NCBI RefSeq assembly: GCF_030413175.1
Contig: NZ_CP129212.1
Location: 6,905,001 to 6,969,000 of the forward strand
Source of the DNA: Bradyrhizobium roseum
GTDB taxonomy: Bacteria > Pseudomonadota > Alphaproteobacteria > Rhizobiales > Xanthobacteraceae
DNA length: 64,000 nt
Direction: 5' to 3'
This document shows positions 8,251 to 18,049 of this stretch, piece by piece (positions within the stretch are counted from its first letter, which is position 1; the number at the start of each line of letters is the position of its first letter). Position numbers and translations under genes: made by a program. The notes beneath the pieces are model-generated. The model had not been told where the DNA came from. It was given only the letters and a program-made list of their open reading frames with translations, and ran no database searches.

Positions 8251-9048
8251 TCAAAACGGGTTGGTGACGATGCCGCCGTCGACGCGGAGCGCGGCGCCGT
8301 TGGTGGCGCTGGAGGCCTTTGAGCAGACGTAGCAGATCAGATTGGCGACCTCTTCCGGCTGGGCGTAGCGCTGCAGCAGCGAGGCCGGGCGGCGTTCGGT
8401 GAAGGTACGCTGGACGAGATCATCGACGGTGGTGCCGGCCGCCTCGGCGCGCGCAGCCAACCGCACCGGCGCCATCTCGACCCAGGTCGGACCAGGCATT
8501 ACCGAATTCACCGTCACGTTGGTGCCTTTGGTCGTCTCCGCCGCGCCGCGCGCGATGACGAGCTGCGCCGACTTCGAAAAGCCGTAATGCACCATCTCCT
8601 TCGGGATGAAGACGCCGGACTCGCTGGAGACGAACACGACGCGGCCCCAATCCTTGCTGTCCAGCATCCGCTTCAGGTAATGCCGCGTCAGCCGCACCCC
8701 GCTCATCACGTTGACCTCGAACATTTTGGTCCAGTCGGCGTCCTCGATGTCGAAAAAGCCCTTCGGCTCGTAGATGCCGAGATTGTTGACGAGGATGTCG
8801 GCATCGGGAAACTGCTCGACCAGTGCGGCACAGCCGGCGGCATTGCCGAGATCGACCACCGCGCCATGCACCTTGGCCAACGGCGCCGCCTTCTGGACTT
8901 TTGTCACGGCTTCGCCGACCGCCGCCTTGTCGCGCCCGTTGACGATCACCTCCGCGCCCATTTGCGCCAACCCGATCGCGGTCGCCAGCCCGATGCCGCG
9001 CGTCGAGCCGGTGACGAGCGCCGTCTTGCCTGTCAGGTCCATATCCAT
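8251..9048 (-). CDS. SDR-family oxidoreductase
   Basis: 265-residue short-chain dehydrogenase. NAD(P)-binding TGSTRGIG near residues 14-21, NNLG motif, catalytic Ser in VFVSSESG and the YxxxK site in YGFSKSA, so the full triad is present. The C terminus (ATNGAALRVDGGIVTNPF) is typical. Substrate unknown. ATG 9048 has a purine-rich site (GGGGGAAG). It is convergent with ptsH and separated by 34 bases from the glycosyltransferase gene upstream on the same strand. Confidence 0.88.
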   Translation of the reverse strand: MDMDLTGKTALVTGSTRGIGLATAIGLAQMGAEVIVNGRDKAAVGEAVTKVQKAAPLAKVHGAVVDLGNAAGCAALVEQFPDADILVNNLGIYEPKGFFDIEDADWTKMFEVNVMSGVRLTRHYLKRMLDSKDWGRVVFVSSESGVFIPKEMVHYGFSKSAQLVIARGAAETTKGTNVTVNSVMPGPTWVEMAPVRLAARAEAAGTTVDDLVQRTFTERRPASLLQRYAQPEEVANLICYVCSKASSATNGAALRVDGGIVTNPF

Positions 9049-9082
9049 CTGCTTCCCCCTTCGATTTTCCGGTTGGCTGCTC

Positions 9083-10684
9083 TTACTTGGCCGGCGGCAC
9101 GATGAAGATGTTCCAGGCCGTCGCGGGGCCTGACATCCCGAGAAAGTACCGCCGTGTGGTCATCACCATGTGCTCGGCATTGGCCGCATGGGCCTTCATC
9201 CACGCCTCGCACTGTTGCATCTTCCAGTGGCCGACTTCGCAGATGCCGATGAAGCCCGATCGCCTGGCGTCGTCCAGCGAGGTCAGGCCGGACGACCACG
9301 GCTCGTTCGGGGTCAGCGGCGCCGGATGATCGGGGCTGTAGAAGGTGACGGCCGGGCCGGTATCGGTATAGGCGGCAACCACCGGCCAATGCGAATTGAA
9401 CCGTATGCGCCAGATTTCCGTCAGTTGGCGGGCGAGTTCGGATCGCGCGCGGTAGGTGGCGCCGGCCGTGCGCTTTTCGCTGAGTTCATAGGCGACGATC
9501 CTGGGCGACACAGCGAGCACGACCAGCGAAGTCGCCAGCCACGTCGCGGTCAGGCCCGACAGCGCGAATTTCCGGACCCGCACGGAGGGTATCGCGATCA
9601 GCGCAAGCGGCATCAGGAAAAACAGCGGGATGCCCCAGTCGGTCTTGATGTAGACGTGGAACAGCACGGCGCCGAGCGGCGGCCCGATCGCCACCACCGC
9701 CTGGATGATCCAGACGTTGAGCGCCTGAGACGAATTCACGCCGGTATTGGCGCCGCGCGACAAGAACGAAAACGGCGGCCATCGGAACGGCCGCGAGGCC
9801 AGCGCGATAGCGCCGAGTATCACCGGCAACGCCAGCAGCGCGAGATTATGTTTGACATAGCCGAGCGCGAGATCGTCGATCATGGTTTGATCGGTGAGCG
9901 AATAGGTGTCGCCGGCATAGGTGAGCGGGACGAAGTCCACCTGCTTCAACCACATCAGATGCGGCAGCATCGCCACCACCAGCACGGCAATTGCCACCCA
10001 CGGCGCCGGCGAGCGGAGAAATTGCAGGCGCGCAGGATGGATCAGTGCGGCCAGACCGACGGCGCCGATCATGGTCAGCGCCCAGTATTTGGTCATCAGC
10101 GCGAGCGTCCCGGCCAGCCCCAGCCAGATGCCGGACCGGACGCTGCGCTTCTCGAACGCATCGAGATAGGCCAGCACGACCAGCGGCAGCGTAACGAGCT
10201 GCAGCAGGTCCGGATTGTACTTGAATCCCTTGAAGTTGAAGATCGGATAGAGCGCCAGCATCACCACGACGAAGAACGCGCGGCGGCGATCGACCACGCG
10301 TAGCGCTACCAGCCAGCAGGCCACGAGCGCGCAACCGAGCGTCGCCATCGCCAGCGCATAGGTCGCCCAGTCGGTGACCGGAAACAGCCTGAACCAGACG
10401 CCGGCGACCCAGCCGGACAATGGCGGGTGCTTGCCGTAGCCGAGCAGGAACTTCTGGCCCCAGGCATACGCTTCGGCGACGTCCATGTGGACGTCCTGCC
10501 CGGTCTTCAGGTTGATCAGAATGAGCGTCCACAAGACGGCGTGAACGACTGCAAAGCCCGTAACCAGCCGCAGGCTGGCTGTGGGATCGCTGGCGAGTGC
10601 GGCCAGCCACGCCGCCAGCCGCCGGACGGAGGGGATGGTGCGTCTCGGGCGTGCGGCTGCGGGTGAAACGGAAATACGCGACAT
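9083..10684 (-). CDS. GT39/ArnT-like membrane glycosyltransferase
   Basis: 533 residues with about ten hydrophobic segments and the first-loop acidic pair expected of GT-C enzymes (DVHMDVAEAYAWGQ, then GKHPPLSGW), as in the PMT/ArnT family (PF13231-like). Such proteins move a sugar from a polyprenyl-phosphate donor to lipid A or protein acceptors on the periplasmic side. No other envelope genes lie beside it to narrow the acceptor. It is divergent from lepA across 115 bases. Confidence 0.82.
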   Translation of the reverse strand: MSRISVSPAAARPRRTIPSVRRLAAWLAALASDPTASLRLVTGFAVVHAVLWTLILINLKTGQDVHMDVAEAYAWGQKFLLGYGKHPPLSGWVAGVWFRLFPVTDWATYALAMATLGCALVACWLVALRVVDRRRAFFVVVMLALYPIFNFKGFKYNPDLLQLVTLPLVVLAYLDAFEKRSVRSGIWLGLAGTLALMTKYWALTMIGAVGLAALIHPARLQFLRSPAPWVAIAVLVVAMLPHLMWLKQVDFVPLTYAGDTYSLTDQTMIDDLALGYVKHNLALLALPVILGAIALASRPFRWPPFSFLSRGANTGVNSSQALNVWIIQAVVAIGPPLGAVLFHVYIKTDWGIPLFFLMPLALIAIPSVRVRKFALSGLTATWLATSLVVLAVSPRIVAYELSEKRTAGATYRARSELARQLTEIWRIRFNSHWPVVAAYTDTGPAVTFYSPDHPAPLTPNEPWSSGLTSLDDARRSGFIGICEVGHWKMQQCEAWMKAHAANAEHMVMTTRRYFLGMSGPATAWNIFIVPPAK

Positions 10685-10799
10685 GGCCCCGTGCGTAGCG
10701 CGTTTCGGACCGCAGTGGAATCGGTTTGGCGGGAAGAATCCCCCTTAGAATCCAGCAATATGGTTGCCGCACGGGGGTGCCAATGCTATCCCGCGCCCC

Positions 10800-12611
10800 A
10801 TGACCACAGTCCCCATTTCCAACATCCGAAACTTCTCCATCGTCGCCCATATCGACCATGGCAAATCGACGCTGGCCGACCGCCTCATCCAGATGACGGG
10901 GGGCCTGACGGACCGTGAAATGGCGGGCAAGGAGCAGGTGCTCGATTCGATGGATATCGAGCGCGAGCGCGGCATCACCATCAAGGCGCAGACGGTGCGG
11001 CTGAACTACCGCGCCAAGGACGGCAAGGACTACATCTTCAACCTGATGGACACGCCCGGCCATGTCGACTTCGCCTACGAAGTCTCGCGGTCGCTGGCAG
11101 CCTGCGAGGGATCACTGCTGGTGGTCGACGCCAGCCAGGGCGTCGAGGCGCAGACGCTCGCCAACGTCTACCAGGCGCTCGACAACAACCATGAGATCGT
11201 GCCGGTCCTCAATAAGGTCGACCTGCCCGCGGCCGAGCCCGACAAGGTCAAGCAGCAGATCGAGGACGTGATCGGCATCGATGCCTCGGACGCCGTGATG
11301 ATCTCGGCCAAGACCGGCCTCGGCGTGCCCGACGTGCTGGAAGCGATCGTCACCCGCCTGCCGCCGCCGAAGGGCGACCGCGATGCGACGCTGAAGGCGC
11401 TGCTGGTGGACAGCTGGTACGACGTCTATCTCGGCGTCGTCGTGCTGATTCGCGTGGTCGACGGCATCATGAAGAAGGGCAGCCGCATCCGCATGATGGG
11501 CACCAACGCTTCCTATGATGTCGAACGCGTCGGCTTCTTCACGCCGAAGATGGAGCAGGTCGACGAGCTTGGCCCCGGCGAGATCGGCTTCATCACCGCG
11601 GCGATCAAGGAAGTGGCCGACACGCGCGTCGGCGACACCATCACCGACGATCGCAAGCCGATCAGCGAGATGCTGCCGGGCTTCAAGCCGGCGATCCCGG
11701 TGGTTTTCTGCGGCCTGTTCCCGGCCGACGCCAATGATTTCGAGACGCTGCGCGGGGCGATGGGCAAGCTGCGCCTCAACGACGCGAGCTTTTCCTACGA
11801 GATGGAAACCTCGGCCGCGCTCGGCTTCGGCTTCCGCTGCGGCTTCCTCGGGCTGTTGCACCTGGAAATCATCCAGGAGCGGCTGTCGCGCGAGTTCGAC
11901 CTCAATCTGATCGCGACCGCACCGAGCGTGATCTACAAGATGCACCTGACCGACGGCCAGGAGATCTCGATCCACAATCCGGTTGACATGCCCGACGTGG
12001 TGAAGATCGCCGACATCGAGGAGCCGTGGATCGAAGCCACGATCCTCACCCCCGATGAATATCTCGGCAGCGTCTTGAAGCTGTGCCAGGACCGCCGCGG
12101 CGCGCAGAAGGAGCTCACTTACGTCGGCTCGCGCGCGATGGTGAAATACGACCTGCCGCTCAACGAGGTCGTGTTCGATTTCTACGACCGCCTGAAATCG
12201 GTCTCGAAGGGCTACGCCTCGTTCGATTATCACCTGACCGATTACAAGGTGGCCGATCTCGTCAAGATGCAGATCCTCGTCAACAACGAGCCGGTGGACG
12301 CGCTGTCGATGCTGGTGCATCGGACCCGCGCCGAGGGCCGCGGCCGCGCCATGGTCGAGAAGATGAAGGAACTGATCCCGCCGCACATGTTCCAGATCCC
12401 CATTCAAGCCGCGATCGGCGGCAAGGTGATCGCCCGCGAAACCGTCCGCGCGCTGCGCAAGGACGTCACCGCAAAGTGCTACGGCGGCGATATCACGCGC
12501 AAACGCAAACTTCTGGAGAAGCAGAAGGAAGGCAAGAAGAAGATGCGGCAGTTCGGCAAGGTCGACATCCCGCAGGAAGCGTTCATCGCGGCGTTGAAGG
12601 TGGATAGCTGA
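10800..12611 (+). CDS. lepA: Elongation factor 4 (LepA)
   Basis: 603 residues, the family length, with all GTPase motifs: AHIDHGKST (G1), RERGITI (G2), DTPGHVDF (G3), NKVDLP (G4). The EF-G-like domains and the LepA-specific C-terminal domain ([19 protein letters not shown]) follow. It is a ribosome-associated GTPase that acts on stalled or back-translocated complexes. I chose ATG 10800 ([15 protein letters not shown]); an upstream in-frame TTG at 10764 would add 12 atypical residues. Confidence 0.97.
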   Translation: MTTVPISNIRNFSIVAHIDHGKSTLADRLIQMTGGLTDREMAGKEQVLDSMDIERERGITIKAQTVRLNYRAKDGKDYIFNLMDTPGHVDFAYEVSRSLAACEGSLLVVDASQGVEAQTLANVYQALDNNHEIVPVLNKVDLPAAEPDKVKQQIEDVIGIDASDAVMISAKTGLGVPDVLEAIVTRLPPPKGDRDATLKALLVDSWYDVYLGVVVLIRVVDGIMKKGSRIRMMGTNASYDVERVGFFTPKMEQVDELGPGEIGFITAAIKEVADTRVGDTITDDRKPISEMLPGFKPAIPVVFCGLFPADANDFETLRGAMGKLRLNDASFSYEMETSAALGFGFRCGFLGLLHLEIIQERLSREFDLNLIATAPSVIYKMHLTDGQEISIHNPVDMPDVVKIADIEEPWIEATILTPDEYLGSVLKLCQDRRGAQKELTYVGSRAMVKYDLPLNEVVFDFYDRLKSVSKGYASFDYHLTDYKVADLVKMQILVNNEPVDALSMLVHRTRAEGRGRAMVEKMKELIPPHMFQIPIQAAIGGKVIARETVRALRKDVTAKCYGGDITRKRKLLEKQKEGKKKMRQFGKVDIPQEAFIAALKVDS

Positions 12612-12619
12612 TTCAACAC

Positions 12620-12725
12620 CGTCATTCCGGGACACGCCAAAGGCGTGGACCCAGAATCCATGGCGCTGCGTGAATGCTGGGAGAGATGGATTCCGGGTTC
12701 GCGCTTCGCGCGCCCCGGAATGACG
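12620..12725. repeat. Intergenic inverted repeat element
   Basis: About 105 bases bounded by CGTCATTCCGGG and CCCCGGAATGACG, with an inner GGATTC/GAATCC pair and a GCGCTTCGCGCG hairpin. It is a typical dispersed repeat of the rhizobial type and lies just after lepA. It could act as a transcript-end stabiliser but lacks a T-run. Confidence 0.7.
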
Positions 12726-12850
12726 ACGGAGAGGTCCGGCCAGCCTCATGAGGGGGATCGATTCAAGGCGCTCGATCGTCTTGCCCTCGCTGGATGAATA
12801 AGCCACCATCCCCCTGCTCGATCATAAACACAAAAACAGCGAGGAAATGC

Positions 12851-14086
12851 ATGCGGGAGTCCTCCGGACCATCCTACGGCTGGGTCGTCGTCGCCGTCGG
12901 CGCACTGATGACCTGCGTGGTGTTCGGCTCGATGCTGTCGCTCGCCGTGTTCCTGCAGCCGATCTCGGAAGACATGGGCTGGTCGCGCAGCGGCGTGTCG
13001 GCGGCGGCGACGATCGACTTTCTCGCGATGGGGCTCGCGGCATTTTTCTGGGGCACGCTGTCCGACCGCTACGGCACCCGCATCGTGGTGTTGTCAGGCA
13101 CGCTGCTGCTCGGCGCCGGCTTGATCGGCGCAAGCCAGGCCACCAGCCTGTGGCAGTTCCAGTTTTTCTTCGGCGTCCTGATCGGCGTTGCCGCCGGCAG
13201 CTTCTATGCGCCGATGGTGGCGGCGGCGAGCGCCTGGATCGAGCACCGCCGCAGCCTCGCGGTCGCGCTGGTCTCGGCCGGCATGGGCGTTTCGCCGCTC
13301 ACGGTGGCCCCGTTCGCGAGCTGGCTGATCACGAACTATGACTGGCGCACGGCGATGCTGACGATCGGCATCGTCGCGCTGGCGCTGCTGATCCCGGCCT
13401 CGCTGCTGGTGCGGCCCGCGCCGGCGCCCTCGAACCCGGCGGCCGCCAATGGAACCGGCGCGCCCGAGCGGGAATGGACCGTCGCGCAGGCGCTCAAGAC
13501 GCCGCAGTTCATCACGCTGGCGCTGGCGCATTTCGCCTGCTGCGCGGCGCATTCCGGGCCGATCTTCCACATGGTGAGCTACGCCATGATCTGCGGCATC
13601 GCCCCCCTCACCGCCGTCACCGTCTACAGCCTGGCGGGATTCTCCGGCCTCGGCGGCCGGCTGCTGCTCGGCGTGCTGGCCGATCGCTTCGGCGCCAGGC
13701 ACGTGCTGGTCGGCGGACTGTTCGTCCAGGCCCTGTCGATTGCCACCTACCTCGCGGTCGGCCATCTCGGCGAATTCTACGCGCTGTCGGTCGTGTTCGG
13801 CCTCGCCTATGGCGGCGTGATGCCGCTGTACGCCGTGCTGGTCCGCGAATATTTCGGCGTGCGTATCATGGGCAGCATGTTCGGCGCGGTCTCCGCCTTC
13901 GCCAGTCTCGGCATGGCGCTGGGCCCGCTCGCCGGCGGATGGGTGTTCGACACCTTCCACGCCTACAACTGGCTCTATGTCGGCTCGTTCGCCATCGGCA
14001 TCACCGCTGTCGCCGTGGCGCTGAGTTTTCCGTCAGGCAAACGGCCGTCGCAACCGTCGCTCGACCTGGGGCGGGCGACGGCGTGA
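12851..14086 (+). CDS. MFS transporter
   Basis: 411 residues with 12 predicted membrane segments in two groups of six, and the MFS loop-2/3 signature GTLSDRYGTR and its half-repeat GVLADRFGAR. It resembles monocarboxylate/oxalate-formate antiporter-like carriers (WVVVAVGALMTCVVFGSMLSL start, EYFGVRIMG motif). Substrate unknown. I chose ATG 12851 because GAGGAA lies seven bases upstream; the frame is open back to 12794. It is followed closely by the flavoprotein gene, possibly as one operon. Confidence 0.87.
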   Translation: MRESSGPSYGWVVVAVGALMTCVVFGSMLSLAVFLQPISEDMGWSRSGVSAAATIDFLAMGLAAFFWGTLSDRYGTRIVVLSGTLLLGAGLIGASQATSLWQFQFFFGVLIGVAAGSFYAPMVAAASAWIEHRRSLAVALVSAGMGVSPLTVAPFASWLITNYDWRTAMLTIGIVALALLIPASLLVRPAPAPSNPAAANGTGAPEREWTVAQALKTPQFITLALAHFACCAAHSGPIFHMVSYAMICGIAPLTAVTVYSLAGFSGLGGRLLLGVLADRFGARHVLVGGLFVQALSIATYLAVGHLGEFYALSVVFGLAYGGVMPLYAVLVREYFGVRIMGSMFGAVSAFASLGMALGPLAGGWVFDTFHAYNWLYVGSFAIGITAVAVALSFPSGKRPSQPSLDLGRATA

Positions 14087-14171
14087 GTTGACCGCCGCCT
14101 TGATCGAGGGCGGCGGATGGGTCACCATCGCGTCCAAGAAGACCCAAGAACACGAGAATGCGAGGAAGCGC

Positions 14172-15344
14172 ATGACCAAGCATCCCGGCCTCGACCTCGT
14201 CGAACGTGCCCGCGCGCTGGCGCCCCTGATCGCGCGCGAGGCCGACGCGATCGAGCGGACGCGGCGGCTGACGCCTGACGTGACGCAGGCGCTGATCGAG
14301 AACGGGCTGTATCGTTCGCTGCTGCCGAAGAGTTTTGGCGGCACCGAGGCGCCGCTGGAAGTCTTCATGCAGATGCAGGAGGAGGTCGCCAAGGCCGACG
14401 CCTCGACCGCGTGGTGCCTCGGCCAGTGCAGCGTCTGCGCGATGACCGCGGCCTATCTCGATCCTGACGCGGCCAACGAGATCTTCAACACGGCACCGGG
14501 CATTCTGGCCTGGGGCGCGATCAATCATGAAGTGCAGGCGGTGCCCGGCGGCTACAAGGCCAGCGCGCGCTGGGATTTCGCCTCCGGCTCGCGGCAGGCA
14601 AGCTGGCTCGGCGCGCATGTCCGCGTCGTCGAGGCCGACGGCACACCGCGCCGCAAGGCGGATGGGTCGCCGGAGATCCGCACCATCCTGTTTCCGGTGA
14701 CCAGCGCCACCATGTACGACGTCTGGGACGTGATCGGGCTGCGCGGCACCGGCACCGATTCCTATTCGGTGGAAAACCTCTTCATCCCGGAAAAATTCGC
14801 AGCGCTGCGCGACGAGGCGGAAGCCCGCCGCGAGAACGGGCCACTGTACAAGCTCTCCACCAACATGGTGTTCAGCATGGGTTTTGCGGCGACATCGGTC
14901 GGCGTCGCGCGGGCCACGCTCGATGCCGCGATCGATCTCGCGCGCGGCAAGACCCCGCAGGCGCAAAAGGCGATGCGGGAGAACAACGCCGTGCAGGGCG
15001 TCGTCGGCCGCATGGAGGCGCAGTGGCGCGCCACCCGCGCCTATCTCTATTCCACCGCAGCGGAAGTCTGGCGCGATCTCGTGCGCGACGGAACGCTCAC
15101 CGAAGCGCACCGCATCGCGCTGCGCATCGCCGCGACCTGGAGCATCCACCAATCGGCTGCCGTGGTCGACGCGGCCTATCACATGGCCGGCGCTACTGCC
15201 GTGTTCAACGCCAACCGCTTCGAACGCCGCTTTCGCGACATGCATGCGATTGCGCAGCAGATCCAGGGCCGCGACTCGCATTACGAGGACGTCGGCAAGG
15301 TGATCCTGTCAGGCCATCTGGAGGGAACTCCGACCGCGCGGTGA
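14172..15344 (+). CDS. Acyl-CoA dehydrogenase-fold flavoprotein (group D monooxygenase-like)
   Basis: 390 residues with the acyl-CoA dehydrogenase fold throughout (LPKSFGGTEAPLEVFMQMQEEVAKADASTAWCLGQ; GASARWDFASG-like middle; C-terminal helical bundle). The glutamate that acts as base in true acyl-CoA dehydrogenases is not apparent, and the pattern is closer to flavin-dependent two-component monooxygenases (HsaA/HpaB-C2 type). The start ATG 14172 follows a strong GAGGAAG site; upstream in-frame sequence to 14088 overlaps nothing known. Its substrate may be a compound brought in by the upstream MFS carrier (inference). Confidence 0.8.
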   Translation: MTKHPGLDLVERARALAPLIAREADAIERTRRLTPDVTQALIENGLYRSLLPKSFGGTEAPLEVFMQMQEEVAKADASTAWCLGQCSVCAMTAAYLDPDAANEIFNTAPGILAWGAINHEVQAVPGGYKASARWDFASGSRQASWLGAHVRVVEADGTPRRKADGSPEIRTILFPVTSATMYDVWDVIGLRGTGTDSYSVENLFIPEKFAALRDEAEARRENGPLYKLSTNMVFSMGFAATSVGVARATLDAAIDLARGKTPQAQKAMRENNAVQGVVGRMEAQWRATRAYLYSTAAEVWRDLVRDGTLTEAHRIALRIAATWSIHQSAAVVDAAYHMAGATAVFNANRFERRFRDMHAIAQQIQGRDSHYEDVGKVILSGHLEGTPTAR

Positions 15345-15438
15345 GGCTCCGTAGTACTACGGACCGATTTTTCCCCGTGTTGTTAAACAATACGTGAAAT
15401 CTATAGGGAGCTTGGCCCTTGGAGCTCCCGTACGCATC

Positions 15439-17406
15439 ATGTTCAAGATTCGCTCGATCGCCGTTCGCCTGATCCTCGCCATTTCGGTGACGGTGGCTGT
15501 CGCCTGCGGCATCCTCGGCACGTTCTCGATCGCCCAGCAGCGTTCGCTGACGCAGTTGGCGCTCGATCAGCAGCTCAAGCTGCAATATGAAAGCGTGATC
15601 GCCGCCATCGATTATGAAGGGCGCGCCGCGCTTGCGGTCTCTTCCCTGATCGCAGGCCTGCCGCCGGTCGCCGAGGCTGTTGCAAAGAACGATCGCGACG
15701 GATTGGGTAAGCTGCTCGGCGAAGGCCTGGAGTCGCTGAAGGCGCAGGGCATTCCGCTGATCTCGTTCTGGCGGGCGCCGGCGACGGCAATCTACCGCGT
15801 GCATGCGCCAAAAGTGTTCGACGACGATGCTTCGGCGCGACGCACCACCGTGGTGGAAGCCATCAAGACCGGCAAGACCATCGTCGGCGTCGAGCCCGGC
15901 CGCGAGGCGCTCTCGATCTTCGGCATGACGCCGATCGTGCGCGACGGCAAGACGCTGGCCAATGTCGACGTCGGCGCGGCCTTCGGCAAGGAATTCGTCG
16001 ATCGCGCCAAGAAGCGTTTCGGCATCGACCTCGCGGTCTATTCCTATGATGGCAAGGATTTCAAGCGGCTCTCCTCGACCTTTGGCGACGGCGTGGTCAC
16101 CACCGCCGACGAACTCAAGGGCGTATACAGCGGCCAGCCCCTGCGCCGCGACGCGACGCTCGCAGGCCGCCCCGCTGCGCTCTATATCGGGCAGATCAAG
16201 AACTATGCCGGACAGCCGGTCGGCATTTTGGAGATCATCAAGGATACGACCGAGTACGAGGCAGCCGCGGCGAGTTCGCAACGCAGCCTGATCCTCGGCA
16301 CGGTCGTCATCCTGATCGGCGCGATCCTGCTGGCATTGCTGCTCGGTCGCGGACTGTCGCGGCCGCTGGCTGCCATCACCGCGGTGATGAACCGCCTCTC
16401 CGGCGGCGAGATCGACGTCACGATCCCCGGCAGCGAGCGCCGCGACGAACTCGGCACCATGGCGAGCGCGGTCGAAACGTTCCGCCGCAGCATGATCGAA
16501 GCGCGCGGCATGCGCGAGGCGCAGGAAGCATCGAAGCAGCAGAGCGAACTCGAGAAGAAAGCCCTGCAGCGCCAGATGGCCGACCGCTTCGAGGCCGACG
16601 TCAAGAGCGTCGTCGCCGCGGTTGCAGAGGCAACGAGTGACATGCAGCGCGTCGCCGGCGAAATCGCCACCAGCGTGAACGGCACCTCGCAGCGCGCCGC
16701 CGCCGCAGCTGCCGCCTCGGACGAGGCCTCCGGCAGCGTCAACGCGGTGGCGGCTGCGACCGAACAGCTGGCGTCCTCGGTGGCCGAGATCGGCCGTCAG
16801 GTCACCCATTCCAGCCGGGTCGCCGACGACGCCGTGGTCAAGGCCGGACAGACCACCGAAATGGTGAGCAGCCTGGCCTCGGCGGCCGAGAAGATCGGCG
16901 ACGTGCTTCGCCTGATCGGGGCGATCGCCAGCCAGACCAACCTGCTGGCGCTGAACGCGACGATCGAGGCCGCGCGCGCCGGCGAGGCCGGCCGTGGCTT
17001 TGCCGTCGTCGCCTCCGAGGTCAAGGAACTCGCCAACCAGACCGCGAAAGCCACGGAGGAGATCGCGGGCCAGGTCGCCGCGATCCAGGCCGCGACCGGC
17101 GATTGCGTGACGGCGATCGGCGGCATCAGCAACACCATCCGCGAGATCAGCGGCATCGCCACCACGATCGCCGCAGCCGTCGAAGAGCAGGATTCGGCGA
17201 CGCGGGAAATCGCTCGCAGCGTGCAGCAGGCGGCCACCGGCACCACCGAAGTCTCGGTCAACGTCACCGGCGCCAGCCAGTCCGCCGACCAGTCGCGCGC
17301 GCTGGCCGACAATGTCGCGACCGCTTCCAGCCAGCTCGGCCAGCAGGCCGATGCGCTGTACAAGCGCGTCGATACGTTTTTGGCGGGCCTGCGCGACGCG
17401 GCGTAG
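15439..17406 (+). CDS. Methyl-accepting chemotaxis protein
   Basis: About 655 residues. Membrane segment near 10-30, a periplasmic Cache-like ligand domain (about 35-280), a second segment (about 285-308), HAMP, then a long cytoplasmic signalling coiled coil with the conserved hairpin tip IASQTNLLALNATIEAARAGEAGRGFAVVA. No C-terminal CheR-binding pentapeptide is evident. The start is ATG 15439; a GTG at 15394 is open but lacks a ribosome site. The ligand cannot be inferred. Confidence 0.93.
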   Translation: MFKIRSIAVRLILAISVTVAVACGILGTFSIAQQRSLTQLALDQQLKLQYESVIAAIDYEGRAALAVSSLIAGLPPVAEAVAKNDRDGLGKLLGEGLESLKAQGIPLISFWRAPATAIYRVHAPKVFDDDASARRTTVVEAIKTGKTIVGVEPGREALSIFGMTPIVRDGKTLANVDVGAAFGKEFVDRAKKRFGIDLAVYSYDGKDFKRLSSTFGDGVVTTADELKGVYSGQPLRRDATLAGRPAALYIGQIKNYAGQPVGILEIIKDTTEYEAAAASSQRSLILGTVVILIGAILLALLLGRGLSRPLAAITAVMNRLSGGEIDVTIPGSERRDELGTMASAVETFRRSMIEARGMREAQEASKQQSELEKKALQRQMADRFEADVKSVVAAVAEATSDMQRVAGEIATSVNGTSQRAAAAAAASDEASGSVNAVAAATEQLASSVAEIGRQVTHSSRVADDAVVKAGQTTEMVSSLASAAEKIGDVLRLIGAIASQTNLLALNATIEAARAGEAGRGFAVVASEVKELANQTAKATEEIAGQVAAIQAATGDCVTAIGGISNTIREISGIATTIAAAVEEQDSATREIARSVQQAATGTTEVSVNVTGASQSADQSRALADNVATASSQLGQQADALYKRVDTFLAGLRDAA

Positions 17407-17469
17407 TCGTGCTCGGCGATCAGTCCGTGCTATAGCCATGCGTATCGTTTGGTATGCGCGGACGGGCGG

Positions 17470-17934
17470 ATGAAGAAGGCGACAGCGAAGAATGTGACAA
17501 GGCGCGTCACAAAGAAATCAGAAAGTAGCCAGAGTGCCGCGATCGACGCCGTCTTCGCGGCCTATCCGCCACCGGTGAAAGCCAGATTGCTGGCGCTGCG
17601 CCGGCTGATCTTCGACACGGCGAAGACGACCAACGGCGTAGGCGCGCTGGAGGAGGCCCTTAAATGGGGGCAGCCGAGTTATCTCACCTCCGAGAGCAGG
17701 AGCGGCAGCACCGTCCGGATCGATCAGCTCAAGAATGAAGCCGGCGGTTACGCGGTGTATTTCCATTGCCAGACGGATCTGGTCGAGACGTTTCGCGAGC
17801 TCTATCCAGAACTCCGCTATGGCGGCAACCGCAGCATCCTGCTCGACGCCGGCGAGAAGCTGCCGGAGGCGGCGCTGCGCCACTGCATCGCGCTCGCGCT
17901 GACCTATCATGCGAGGAAGCGAAAGGCTGGATGA
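17470..17934 (+). CDS. DUF1801 domain protein
   Basis: About 154 residues with a Lys/Arg/Ser-rich N-terminal tail and a YdhG-like DUF1801 domain (VFAAYPPPVKARLLALRRLIFDTA; EEALKWGQPSYLT; YAVYFHCQTDLVETFRELYP). The family fold is known but no reaction is assigned. The gene stands alone after the chemoreceptor. ATG 17470 was preferred over 17449 (an upstream GTG-like start in a region without coding character). Confidence 0.75.
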   Translation: MKKATAKNVTRRVTKKSESSQSAAIDAVFAAYPPPVKARLLALRRLIFDTAKTTNGVGALEEALKWGQPSYLTSESRSGSTVRIDQLKNEAGGYAVYFHCQTDLVETFRELYPELRYGGNRSILLDAGEKLPEAALRHCIALALTYHARKRKAG

Positions 17935-17950
17935 GCGTCATTGCGGTCTT

Positions 17951-18036
17951 GCAGGATGGGTTGAGCTCTTTGCGAACCCCATCAATTCATTGCGCAGGGA
18001 GGTGACGGGTTTCGCAAAGAGCTCGACCGATCCTGC
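17951..18036. repeat. 30-bp near-perfect inverted repeat element
   Basis: Left arm 17951-17979 and right arm 18007-18036 are reverse complements with two mismatches and one indel. They share GCAGGAT at the outer ends and GAGCTCTTTGCG in the middle, around a 27-base loop. The long stem ends both the DUF1801 gene and, on the other strand, the GGDEF-EAL gene. It resembles dispersed rhizobial palindromes. Confidence 0.75.
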
Positions 18037-18049
18037 GCGTTCATCCCAT

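Noticed and set aside
15205..17439. 744-codon open frame antisense to the chemoreceptor
   Set aside because: Shadow frame; composition matches no protein family.
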